Positions 1 to 7,402 of a stretch of 9,694 nt of DNA are shown here, one piece after another. The stretch is from CAZXCK01 sp964639225 (GTDB lineage Bacteria; Chloroflexota; Anaerolineae; Aggregatilineales; Phototrophicaceae), in the NCBI GenBank assembly GCA_964639225.1, contig CAZXCK010000147.1, positions 1-9,694 on the forward strand, read 5' to 3'. Made by a program: the position numbers and the translations under genes. Position 1 is the stretch's first letter. Every line of letters begins with the position of its first letter. Below the pieces are notes generated by a model, which saw only the letters and a list, made by a program, of their open reading frames with translations, made no database searches and was not told where the DNA came from.

Positions 1-242
1 AGGTGCAGCAGTTCGCGGTCCAGGTGGTCGATGTCCTCGCGGATGCGCTGGGCGGCCTCTGGCGAGGACTCGGCCAGCATACGTTCCAGCTTTTTCTTGT
101 CGATGAGCTGGAAATTCTCGTCTATCGGCGGAAATTTGATGCGGGGAAGCTGCCGCATCCACTCCGGCAGGCTGCCCCGGAAGTTCTGCTCTCCCTGGTG
201 AATGGGTTCAACATCGCTGAGGCTGGCATTCTGTTCGGTCAT
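1..242 (-). CDS. Unrecognised protein, N-terminal part only (gene runs off the left edge)
   Basis: An open minus-strand frame starts with ATG at 242 and continues past base 1, giving 80 complete codons. The start is supported by a strong purine ribosome-binding site, AGGGGG (minus strand, 255-250), seven bases upstream. The visible protein begins MTEQNASLSDVEP and contains a segment rich in P, W and R (about residues 24-40, including SLPEWMRQLPRIKFPPIDE). A charged, probably helical stretch follows (residues 46-80, including DKKKLERMLAE). There is no signal peptide or membrane segment in this part, though one could follow. I do not recognise the family. It is divergent from metK, with about 350 bases between the two starts. 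That it is a real gene is fairly sure from the RBS and the unbroken frame; its function is unknown. Confidence 0.7.
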   Translation of the reverse strand, partial: MTEQNASLSDVEPIHQGEQNFRGSLPEWMRQLPRIKFPPIDENFQLIDKKKLERMLAESSPEAAQRIREDIDHLDRELLH

Positions 243-416
243 CGTCGCACCCCCTTCTGGATATGGCTTGCAGCGGCTGCCTGCCGGTCGGATGCGATTA
301 GTATGGCCGATGATACGCCGCCGTGCAAACTCAGCGAATGGGTGCATTTTCACCGACTTGATTTTGCGCGGCAGGTATGATAAAGTTCGTCCAGTTTACA
401 ATCTGGCAGGTCAACT
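243..416. promoter_or_regulatory. Divergent intergenic region with weak promoter candidates
   Basis: This region separates the minus-strand gene ending at the left edge from the metK leader. For metK, two -10-like hexamers lie upstream of the riboswitch: TATGAT at 376-381 and TACAAT at 397-402. Neither has a good -35 at 16-18 bases; TTGATT at 358-363 is only 12 bases from the first. Starts from either would place the RNA 5' end about 8-30 bases before riboswitch helix P1, which is reasonable. For the minus-strand gene, TATCAT (rc of 311-316 area) and CATACT are possible -10 boxes with poor -35 partners. A promoter must exist here on each strand, but the exact boxes are uncertain. Confidence 0.35.
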
Positions 417-522
417 GCTTTCATCAAGAGCGGTGGAGGGATCAGGCCCTTTGAAACCGCGGCAACCTCCGAAGCGTCGGAACGGTGCCAAATCCTGCAG
501 AGAGAGTCTCTGGAAGATGAGC
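417..522 (+). ncRNA. SAM-I (S-box) riboswitch aptamer upstream of metK
   Basis: The leader carries the conserved S-box core. It has TCATCAAGAG at 421-430, GGTGGAGGGA at 432-441, GGCCCTTTGAAACC near 445-458, GCAACC at 462-467, GGTGCCAAATCC at 484-495 and GAAGATGAG at 513-521. Helices can be drawn directly. P1 pairs 420-425 with 516-521. P3 is TCCGA (468-472) with TCGGA (477-481) around an AGCG loop. P4 is CAGAGA (498-503) with TCTCTG (507-512) around GAG. This order of helices and consensus blocks is diagnostic of the SAM-I family (Rfam RF00162). It binds S-adenosylmethionine, the product of the enzyme encoded just downstream, so it should provide feedback control. It is followed by an intrinsic terminator at 541-575, as expected for a transcriptional OFF switch. 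Confidence 0.95.
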
Positions 523-540
523 GAACGAATAAGGTCACGC

Positions 541-575
541 ACGCCTCTTCCCCACTCGAAGAGGCGTTTTGTTTT
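541..575 (+). terminator. Riboswitch-controlled intrinsic terminator (attenuator)
   Basis: A 10-bp perfect stem pairs 541-550 (ACGCCTCTTC) with 558-567 (GAAGAGGCGT) around a 7-base loop, followed by TTTTGTTTT. The hexamer GGAAGA at 512-517, which overlaps the 3' strands of P4 and P1, is exactly complementary to TCTTCC at 546-551 in the terminator 5' arm. It can therefore form an antiterminator when SAM is absent. With SAM bound, P1 holds 516-521 and the terminator can form, stopping transcription before metK. Confidence 0.93.
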
Positions 576-580
576 AGATC

Positions 581-586
581 GAGGAG
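581..586 (+). promoter_or_regulatory. Ribosome-binding site that decides the metK GTG start
   Basis: GAGGAG lies seven bases before the GTG at 594. It lies downstream of the attenuator, so it is present only in read-through transcripts. The competing ATG at 639 has no purine-rich site at proper spacing. Confidence 0.8.
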
Positions 587-593
587 ATAGACT

Positions 594-1838
<1,245 letters not shown>

Positions 1839-1857
1839 ATCGACCGCTGATCTTTAC

Positions 1858-1895
1858 AAACGGGATGCTCTCACTGACAGAGCATCCCGTTTTTT
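1858..1895 (+). terminator. Strong intrinsic terminator after metK
   Basis: A perfect 12-bp stem pairs ACGGGATGCTCT (1860-1871) with its complement (1879-1890) around a 7-base loop. It can be extended by A-U pairs on both sides and is followed by a run of six T (1890-1895). It lies 20 bases after the metK stop. Confidence 0.95.
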
Positions 1896-1903
1896 GTTAG
1901 AAT
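1874..1903 (+). promoter_or_regulatory. Candidate sigma-70-type promoter for the TPR gene, inside the metK terminator
   Basis: CTGACA (1874-1879) resembles TTGACA in 5 of 6 bases, and TAGAAT (1898-1903) resembles TATAAT in 5 of 6, with an 18-base spacer. The -35 box sits in the loop and 3' arm of the metK terminator and the T-run forms the spacer. The predicted start near 1910 gives a leader of about 25 bases to the ATG at 1935. Confidence 0.5.
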
Positions 1904-1934
1904 CGGCGTTGTTGAGTGGAGAGGGATAACCATA

Positions 1935-2924
1935 ATGGCCAAGAAAAAGAGCAAAAAGCTGCAAATGCAGAAGCGCAACATTGATGAGGACGCCAAAGCG
2001 CACCGTGCCGCGCAGTCCGCGCCGCCACCTATGATGGATCGCCGGGCGATGGAGCGTCACACCTTCAATATTGGTCGGCACATGCGTAAGCGCGAATTCG
2101 ACTCCACAGATGACATCAACGCCTACATGCAGGGTCTCATGGCCTCCGGCGGCGTACCCGAAGACGAGCCGGAGAGCGCCGTCGAGGCCGCGCAGATGAT
2201 TATGTACGATGCCTGGGAAGCCACGGGCAAAGACCGCGTGCTGCTGGCGCGCAAGGCGCTGGAAGTCTCACCAGACTGCGCCGACGCCTATGTGCTGCTG
2301 GCCGAAGAGGTCGCCCGTGATATCCGCGATGCGCTGAAATTCTATGAACTCGGCGTCAAGGCTGGTGAGCGCGCCCTTGAGGGTTATCTTGATGACCCGG
2401 ATATGGTCGGGCATTTCTGGAGTGTGATCGAAACCCGGCCTTACATGCGCGCCCGTGCAGGTCTGGCGGGTTGCCTGGCCGAGACAGGCCAGACGCAGGA
2501 GGCTATCGAGCATTACTGGGACATGCTGCGTCTCAACCCCAACGACAATCAGGGCGTCCGCGATGTGCTGCTGAACCTGCTCATCCAGACCGGCGACTAT
2601 GACGGTGCCGAGAAACTGATGGCGATGTACAAGGATGACTACAGCGTGCATCATTATTACAATCGGGCGCTGCTGGCCTTCAAACGCCAGGGTGACAGCG
2701 AGGAAGCACGCGATCTGCTGTTGGCTGCCATCGACCGCAACGAACATGTGCCGGATATGCTGCTGGGCAAAACACGACCGCCTCGCATGCAGGGCATGTA
2801 TATGAGTCCAGGCGACCCCGTCGAGGCGGCAGAATATGTCAGTTATGGTCGCTTCTTCTGGCTCAAGGACCGCCCGGCTATGGACTGGCTGCAGAGAGTC
2901 GCCGGGAAGAAGGGCAGGAAGTAA
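1935..2924 (+). CDS. Tetratricopeptide-repeat (TPR) protein, ST7-like C-terminal motif
   Basis: The product is a predicted cytosolic, all-helical protein of 329 residues; its role is unknown, and TPR repeats usually serve protein-protein contacts. The start is supported by GGAGAGGG at 1918-1925, nine bases before the ATG. The head is very basic (MAKKKSKKLQMQKR). Residues about 82-150 form helical pairs (AARKALEVSP-type, ADAYVLLAEE, ALKFYELGVKAGERAL). Residues about 170-235 read as two clear TPRs, including GLAGCLAETGQTQEAIEHYW and NLLIQTGDYDGAEKLMA. A third helical pair spans 240-268. The tail motif HVPDMLLG followed by GDPVEAAEYV and AMDWL (271-319) resembles the end of ST7-like TPR proteins. 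That family link is from memory and only moderately sure. No signal peptide or membrane helix is seen. It is separated from metK by a terminator. Confidence 0.88.
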   Translation: MAKKKSKKLQMQKRNIDEDAKAHRAAQSAPPPMMDRRAMERHTFNIGRHMRKREFDSTDDINAYMQGLMASGGVPEDEPESAVEAAQMIMYDAWEATGKDRVLLARKALEVSPDCADAYVLLAEEVARDIRDALKFYELGVKAGERALEGYLDDPDMVGHFWSVIETRPYMRARAGLAGCLAETGQTQEAIEHYWDMLRLNPNDNQGVRDVLLNLLIQTGDYDGAEKLMAMYKDDYSVHHYYNRALLAFKRQGDSEEARDLLLAAIDRNEHVPDMLLGKTRPPRMQGMYMSPGDPVEAAEYVSYGRFFWLKDRPAMDWLQRVAGKKGRK

Positions 2925-3064
2925 ACGCGAACCGGTTAGCCAGACCCATTTGCAGTCTGTAACAGAAGCTCAAGCCGCAAAACAGCCAACCCTGTGATAT
3001 GGTGAGTATGCACAAGGTTTCATTCAGGTTTGCTTACGCTTGAGGCGGTTCGGAGGGGGTTTTT

Positions 3065-4039
3065 ATGCGGGCGTTACGCAGATTGGGCCGGTTGATCTGG
3101 CGCTTTATGGTGATCTTCTCGTTCGTGGTGAACGTGATTCTGGTGGTTGTGCTGCTGGTGCTGGGCGTACTGATCTTTGATATCAAGAACAACGTCGCCA
3201 CGCCGCTGGTCGCCGGGCTGCACAGCAGCTTCGTGGGCCTGGACCAGGCCACCATCGACTGGACCATCCCGGTGCGCGACGAGATTCCGGTAGTGCTGGA
3301 TATTCCGCTGCAAACCAACACCGTCGTCACCCTTACCGACCCGGTGCCGCTGTCGGTCAGCGCCACCATTATCCGCCAGGGCGTCGATATTCTGGGCGGC
3401 CCGGTGACGGTCAACCTGCAACTGCCGACCGGTCTGCAACTGCCGGTCGCGCTGGACCTCAACGTGGGCGTAGATGAGATGATGCCCGTCGAGCTGGATG
3501 TGCGCGCCGTCATTCCGCTGGAGGAGACGCAGCTCCACGACGTCGCCGATAACCTGCGCCTGCTGCTGGAACCGTTCGCCGTCGCGCTGCACAACCTGCC
3601 GGACGACTTCGGCGGCGCGTTCAGCCTGGGCCGCGATGTCCTCGTCGGCGACGCGCCCGATCTGCTGGCCCCCAACGACTACAGTCGCAGTCCCTGGCCC
3701 GGCTACTCGATGACCGCTGGCCTCGGTTACAACCTGTACAATGAGCCAATTCCAGCGGATAATCTGCCCATCAGGACCGGGATTGTGCCGCCGGGCGGCA
3801 TCAGCGCGCTGGACGAACAACTCCGCCCGGAACTCTACCAGCAGGGCGGGCCGCACGTCATCAACCAGCAGGCGCAGCAAAGCCTGCAAACGCGCGGACT
3901 GCCATCGCGTTATTATCAGGGCGGGCTGGGACAGGTCATGCGACCGCCGAGCGTGTCTCGCGGAGAGATGGTCACCGCTGCCGCCCCTGCTGGTGGCACA
4001 ACGGACCTGGGCATCCTGATCCCCACGCCAGAACCGTAA
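3065..4039 (+). CDS. Single-pass membrane-anchored, beta-rich protein of unknown function
   Basis: The 324-residue product starts with a basic head (MRALRRLGRLIWR) followed by one long hydrophobic helix at about residues 14-38. This is typical of an N-in, C-out anchor with no obvious cleavage site. The start is backed by the strong RBS GGAGGGGG at 3052-3059. The exported part has a striking beta-type segment (residues 68-152). In it, short blocks of the form V/I-P-V-x-L-D-x-P/V-L recur: IPVRDEIPVVLDIPL, DPVPLSVSA, GGPVTVNLQLP, LQLPVALDLNVGV, MMPVELDVRAVIPLEET. A helical stretch (156-180) follows. The tail is rich in Pro, Gly and Gln (about 200-324) and probably disordered, ending ILIPTPEP. 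I do not recognise the family. There is no catalytic motif, and a structural or envelope role is only a guess. Nothing convincing is seen in the 140-base gap upstream apart from the RBS. Confidence 0.85.
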   Translation: MRALRRLGRLIWRFMVIFSFVVNVILVVVLLVLGVLIFDIKNNVATPLVAGLHSSFVGLDQATIDWTIPVRDEIPVVLDIPLQTNTVVTLTDPVPLSVSATIIRQGVDILGGPVTVNLQLPTGLQLPVALDLNVGVDEMMPVELDVRAVIPLEETQLHDVADNLRLLLEPFAVALHNLPDDFGGAFSLGRDVLVGDAPDLLAPNDYSRSPWPGYSMTAGLGYNLYNEPIPADNLPIRTGIVPPGGISALDEQLRPELYQQGGPHVINQQAQQSLQTRGLPSRYYQGGLGQVMRPPSVSRGEMVTAAAPAGGTTDLGILIPTPEP

Positions 4040-4066
4040 CGGTCTGCCGGGGCTTGTGCAGATATC

Positions 4067-4103
4067 TCGTGCCGGTGACAGGCGGACAGCCCCATCGGCA
4101 CGA
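4067..4103 (+). other. Stable hairpin just upstream of the methyltransferase RBS
   Basis: An 11-bp stem with one G-U pair joins TCGTGCCGGTG (4067-4077) to CATCGGCACGA (4093-4103) around a 15-base loop that can itself form GGC/GCC pairs. There is no T-run after it, so it is not a standard terminator. It lies five bases before the GAGGAA site (4108-4113) of the next gene and could affect RNA stability or translation. Confidence 0.55.
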
Positions 4104-4122
4104 TTGTGAGGAATAGATCACC

Positions 4123-5025
4123 ATGCCGGATTCACGCCCGCCGAAAATCTGCGATTACGAGGGTTCGACCTACCGCACCGACTTCTGGGAAGGGCGCGGG
4201 CGCGACTACGAAGACCGCGCCGAACGCATCGCGCTGCGTCGTCTGCTGCCGCCAGCAGGGGGCTGGCGACTGCTGGAGATCGGGGCCGGTTTTGGCCGTG
4301 TCACCAACGAATACGACGCTTACACCCAGGTCGTCCTGCTGGATTATTCGTTCTCGCAGCTTCAGTACGCCCGCGAGCACTTCGGCGATTCCGAGCGTTA
4401 TGTGTACGTCGCCGCCGACGCTTATCATCTGCCATTCAAACCGGGCACCTTCGACGGCGCGACCATGATTCGCGTAATCCATCACATGGCGAACGCGCCC
4501 GCCGTGCTGCAACAGGTGCGAAGCTGTATGGTTACCGGCGGCACCTTCATTCTGGAGCACGCCAACAAGCGCAACCTCAAGGCTATGCTGCGTTATGCGC
4601 TGGGCCGCCAGAAGTGGAGTCCGTACAGCCACGAGCCGGTCGAGTTCGTCGAACTCAACTTCGACTTTCACCCGCAGTACATCGCCGACTGCCTGACTCA
4701 TGCCGGTTTCGCTATCAGCCAGCGGCTGCCGGTGTCGTTTTTCCGGTTGGGACTGCTCAAGCGGACCGTGCCCCCGTCCGCGCTGGCGACGCTGGACGGC
4801 CTGCTGCAATCGACGGGCCTGCTCTACGCGCCCAGTGTGTTTGCTGGTTGTCAGGCGGTGGGCCAGTCCGAGAACAATCTGACGCTGGCCGGTGAGGAAA
4901 TCTTCGCCTGCCCGCAGACCGGCGGACCGCTCACCCGTGAGGGCGATACGCTTATCTCCACGCAGACCGGCGCGCGTTACGCCGTCCGCGATGGCATCTA
5001 TGACTTCAAAGCGCCTATCGACTGA
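4123..5025 (+). CDS. Class I SAM-dependent methyltransferase with degenerate Trm112-like C-terminal tail
   Basis: The 300-residue soluble protein has a seven-strand (Rossmann-like) methyltransferase domain, Methyltransf_11 type. Motif I is LLEIGAGFG at residues 50-58. The acidic post-I residue is in VVLLDYS (about 69-75), motif II-like AADAYHLPF is near 96-104, and MIRVIHHM follows the FDGA strand. An ILEHANKRN segment follows the fourth strand. The substrate is unknown. Residues 258-300 (FACPQTGGPL, GARYAVRDGIYDF) match the shape of the Trm112/UPF0434 small-domain pattern. That pattern normally holds CPxC and CxxC zinc ligands, but here only C263 remains and the other three positions are T266, S279 and T282. 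The start ATG has GAGGAA at 4108-4113, nine bases upstream. The gene is convergent with the aminotransferase gene, with a 28-base gap that shows no clear terminator. Confidence 0.9.
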   Translation: MPDSRPPKICDYEGSTYRTDFWEGRGRDYEDRAERIALRRLLPPAGGWRLLEIGAGFGRVTNEYDAYTQVVLLDYSFSQLQYAREHFGDSERYVYVAADAYHLPFKPGTFDGATMIRVIHHMANAPAVLQQVRSCMVTGGTFILEHANKRNLKAMLRYALGRQKWSPYSHEPVEFVELNFDFHPQYIADCLTHAGFAISQRLPVSFFRLGLLKRTVPPSALATLDGLLQSTGLLYAPSVFAGCQAVGQSENNLTLAGEEIFACPQTGGPLTREGDTLISTQTGARYAVRDGIYDFKAPID

Positions 5026-5053
5026 CCGGCAGACAGAGTGCGCCGCATGAACC

Positions 5054-5884
5054 CTACAGTGCTTCGAGATGGTCGCGCACCCAGGCGTCGTAACGGTCGC
5101 GCAGCCGCCGCGTGAACGGCCCCGGCCTGCCATCGCCGATGGTGTGCGCGTCGATGGCGACCACCGGCACGATCCCCCGACTGCTGCTGGTGATGAAGGC
5201 TTCGTCGAGGCCGGGCACGTCGCGCGTGTGGACCGCCTGCCACTGCACCGGCAGCACATCCGCCGCTACCTCGACGACCACCTGCTGGGCGATCCCCGGC
5301 AGCACGCCCGCCCCCGCTGTGAACAGCACGCCCTCGCGCACCGCGTAGAAGTTGGACGACAGCCCTTCAAGAATATAGCCGTCGGCGTCCAGCAATAACC
5401 CCTCGTAGACATCGGGCGGCAGCGACTCCGCCAGATGGCCGCGCTGGTGCATCCAGTCGGTGGATTTGATGGCGGCGTCATGGCGGGCGCTGCCGGCCAG
5501 GGTGGCGCAGCGCACCCCCTCGGCGATGAGGCGGGGCGTCATGGGCGAAAACGGCTCGATGGACAGAATGTAGTGTTCGGGCTGGTCGCGCAGGGCGGTG
5601 ACGCGAAAGCGTACATCGCCGAAGCCGGAGTCCGCGATCATCATCCGCAGCGCCGACCGCAGATGTGCCCGGTCCAGCCTCAGCGGCATCCCGGCCCGGC
5701 GCGCCGAATCCTCGAGGCGGTTCAGGTGCGCGTCCAGCTTCAGGACTTTGAATGTATCGACGGTGTTGGTCACCGTGTAGACGCCGTCGGCGGGTTCGTG
5801 GCGGGCAGCATCGGCCAGCGACTCGGCGATGTAGGTCGCCGGGAACAGACCGCCCGGCGTCAGGACGCGCACGATGCAGGGCAT
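5054..5884 (-). CDS. Fold-type IV PLP-dependent aminotransferase (branched-chain/PabC-like)
   Basis: The 276-residue cytosolic enzyme is of the class that includes branched-chain aminotransferase, D-amino-acid aminotransferase and 4-amino-4-deoxychorismate lyase. Visible family features are DAHLNRLEDSA at 51-61, the PLP-binding lysine K140 in AAIKSTDW, the cofactor glutamate E173 followed by SSN (176-178), GVLPGI (193-198), and the phosphate-binding loop SSSRGIVPV at 233-241. Length and order are normal for the class. The loops that would separate transaminase from ADC lyase activity cannot be resolved by eye, so no gene symbol is given. The ATG at 5884 lies three bases after the stop codon of the upstream minus-strand gene, with only a weak GGGTTAGG site. 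The two genes are therefore almost certainly co-transcribed and translationally coupled. Confidence 0.92.
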   Translation of the reverse strand: MPCIVRVLTPGGLFPATYIAESLADAARHEPADGVYTVTNTVDTFKVLKLDAHLNRLEDSARRAGMPLRLDRAHLRSALRMMIADSGFGDVRFRVTALRDQPEHYILSIEPFSPMTPRLIAEGVRCATLAGSARHDAAIKSTDWMHQRGHLAESLPPDVYEGLLLDADGYILEGLSSNFYAVREGVLFTAGAGVLPGIAQQVVVEVAADVLPVQWQAVHTRDVPGLDEAFITSSSRGIVPVVAIDAHTIGDGRPGPFTRRLRDRYDAWVRDHLEAL

Positions 5885-5887
5885 GGC

Positions 5888-7105
5888 CTAACCCACGCGC
5901 CGGTTACTCAGCAGCGGGCGCAGCCGGGTCCATTCCTCGTCGGTGATGTCCCAGTTAGCATAGATGGCCACCCCGCGCACCACACCAGCGGAGTCGCCGG
6001 CGGCGGTCAGGCCGCGCTCAAAGCCGGACATAGCCGACATGACATTTTCGACATCGGTGCGATGGGCGGGCGGATCGTCCGCGTAGGTCGGTACGCCGAT
6101 CAGAATCTGCACGCCGCTGCCCAGCGGCGCGACGGTCTCGGCGTAGGTCTGTACCTGATAGGCCAGCCAGGCGGTGTAATCGGCAGGCGTTGTCAGGTAG
6201 GTGTTATACGAGCGCACCACGATCTGATCGACCGGGGCCAGCGAAATGCGCTGCTTGTACTCGGTGCTCCACACCGTCCCCGGCGCGATCACCGCCGGCA
6301 CGGGCACGCCCTCAGCTTCCGGCGTCCAGTCCGGCGGCACCGATATCGCCAGCAGCGCATCCTCGCCGATGGTCAGCCGTGTCTGCCGGATGACATCCAG
6401 AAAGTTCACATCGCCGTTCCACACCGGCTCGATGTTGAGCATCACACCGTCAAAGCGCAGCGTCTGGACGACGGTCGCGCTCATGGCGGCGATGGCTTCC
6501 TGCACAGCCTCGTCGTCCAGCCGGTAGCCGCCCGCGCTGAGGTCGGCGCGGATGTTGAGCGTGCCAAACACCTGCAGATCGCCGTCGGCCTGCTTAAGCT
6601 GCGTGCGGAAAGTGGCCACGTCCTCGCGCACCTCTTCGAACAGATTATCGCCGTCGGGTCTGCCGGTCCAGGTGCCGTCGAAGTTGAGTTCGCTCACCAG
6701 GGCGTACACCACGCCGATACGACTGTCGCGCAGCATCCGGGCGAAATCCTCAACGTCATCGGCGGCGTGGCGGGTGTAGGTCCACTCCGGGCCGATCCAC
6801 AGCGCGTTGGGGTCCGGCTCCACCGGGTCATTTTTGAACAGCCCCACCGCGACGATCACCACCGCCATAAAAATGCCGCCGGCCACGATCAGGGCCAGCG
6901 TGCGCAGGTAGCGCGCGCCGATCTCCGGCATCTCGAAACCCCCGGCGGGCCGCAGCCGGGAAGGTCCCCGGCGAGCGCCGGTCTGCGGTTCGGCCTGGGC
7001 GCTGCGGCGCTGCTGGCGGCGAAGCTGGCGCTCTCTGGCGCGGTTGCTGCTGGTGTTTGTCTCGTCGTTCACGGCGTTTTCGTTTCGACTTTCAACCCAC
7101 GTCAC
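5888..7105 (-). CDS. Membrane-anchored GH18-like TIM-barrel glycoside-hydrolase-like protein
   Basis: The 405-residue product has a basic, Arg/Gln-rich cytoplasmic head (about 20-60) and one membrane helix at about 68-90. A large domain outside the membrane follows. That domain carries strand-like motifs of a TIM barrel: VVYALVSELNFDG (132-144), LQVFGTLN, FDGVMLNIEPV (218-228), LLAISVPPDW, QIVVRSYNTY, VQILIGVPTY (332-341) and VRGVAIYANWD (377-387). FDGVMLNIE matches the GH18 chitinase active-site signature at all positions but one: M222 stands where Asp/Asn is usual, N224 where the second acid sits, and E226 is kept. Sugar binding or weak hydrolysis outside the cell is a reasonable inference; the substrate is unknown. 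The start is uncertain. The frame opens with GTG at 7105, which lacks a clear RBS, and a second in-frame GTG lies at 7072. It is the first gene of an operon with the aminotransferase. Confidence 0.82.
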   Translation of the reverse strand: MTWVESRNENAVNDETNTSSNRARERQLRRQQRRSAQAEPQTGARRGPSRLRPAGGFEMPEIGARYLRTLALIVAGGIFMAVVIVAVGLFKNDPVEPDPNALWIGPEWTYTRHAADDVEDFARMLRDSRIGVVYALVSELNFDGTWTGRPDGDNLFEEVREDVATFRTQLKQADGDLQVFGTLNIRADLSAGGYRLDDEAVQEAIAAMSATVVQTLRFDGVMLNIEPVWNGDVNFLDVIRQTRLTIGEDALLAISVPPDWTPEAEGVPVPAVIAPGTVWSTEYKQRISLAPVDQIVVRSYNTYLTTPADYTAWLAYQVQTYAETVAPLGSGVQILIGVPTYADDPPAHRTDVENVMSAMSGFERGLTAAGDSAGVVRGVAIYANWDITDEEWTRLRPLLSNRRVG

Positions 7106-7111
7106 GAATCG

Positions 7112-7152
7112 GATGCTGGCCGGGCGGCGGCGAACGTCACCCAGCCAGCATC
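7112..7152. repeat. Imperfect inverted repeat in the leader of the 7105-5054 operon
   Basis: GATGCTGGC (7112-7120) and GCCAGCATC (7144-7152) are perfect 9-bp complements, extended inward after one mismatch by GGG (7122-7124) and CCC (7140-7142). It lies between the TATAAT box at 7159-7154 (minus) and the GTG start at 7105. It could be an RNA hairpin in the 5' leader or a protein-binding site. Confidence 0.6.
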
Positions 7153-7153
7153 T

Positions 7154-7159
7154 ATTATA
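7154..7159 (-). promoter_or_regulatory. Consensus -10 box for the GH18-like/aminotransferase operon
   Basis: The minus strand reads TATAAT, a perfect -10 hexamer, about 50 bases before the first gene. No good -35 is present at 16-18 bases (the bases there read CCACCA), so activator help or an alternative sigma factor is possible. Predicted transcription start is near 7147. Confidence 0.5.
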
Positions 7160-7402
7160 GCGCCTTTGGTGTGTTTTGGTGGGCGGTGATTCGGCGGCGG
7201 TGCATCCGGTTTGCGGGCAAACCTGCCTTGCCCGGCGTTAAAACATACGTGCAGCAGGCAGCGGGTGGCGGGTGGCGTATACACCACCCTTACGCGCCAT
7301 CGTAAGGGCGTGCTACAGCTCGCCCGCGCTTGAACCGCTGGCGCGGATAGACCGTCCCTGCGTGAATATGCCCCGGCTCGTGGGCACGGAGTCAGCGCCG
7401 CT
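7160..7402. repeat. Hairpin-rich intergenic stretch, no gene seen
   Basis: No coding frame with an RBS is visible here. It contains several short inverted repeats: GGTTTG/CAAACC (7208-7213 and 7218-7223), CCCTTACG/CGTAAGGG (7287-7294 and 7301-7308) and CCGCGC/GCGCGG (7324-7329 and 7341-7346). A tandem heptamer GCGGGTG is repeated twice near 7261-7274. None is followed by a T-run on either strand, so none is a textbook terminator for the minus-strand operon that ends at 7403. It could be a decayed interspersed repeat. Confidence 0.4.

Noticed and set aside
3074..3889. A 271-codon minus-strand open frame opposite the membrane-anchored protein
   Set aside because: The translation is Gln/His/Arg-rich with no structure, whereas the plus frame has an RBS, a membrane helix and an ordered repeat pattern.
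4132..5259. A 375-codon minus-strand open frame opposite the methyltransferase
   Set aside because: It crosses two real genes in the wrong frame, has no RBS or domain, and the methyltransferase motifs are on the other strand.
5435..7189. A 584-codon plus-strand open frame opposite the aminotransferase and GH18-like genes
   Set aside because: Its translation is rich in His, Gly, Gln and Arg with no recognisable motif, as expected for an antisense shadow of high-GC coding DNA. The minus-strand genes have clear family motifs.
7287..7308. The CCCTTACG/CGTAAGGG hairpin as terminator of the kynB operon
   Set aside because: There is no T-run on the minus strand and it lies about 95 bases after the last stop, so it is listed only as a repeat.
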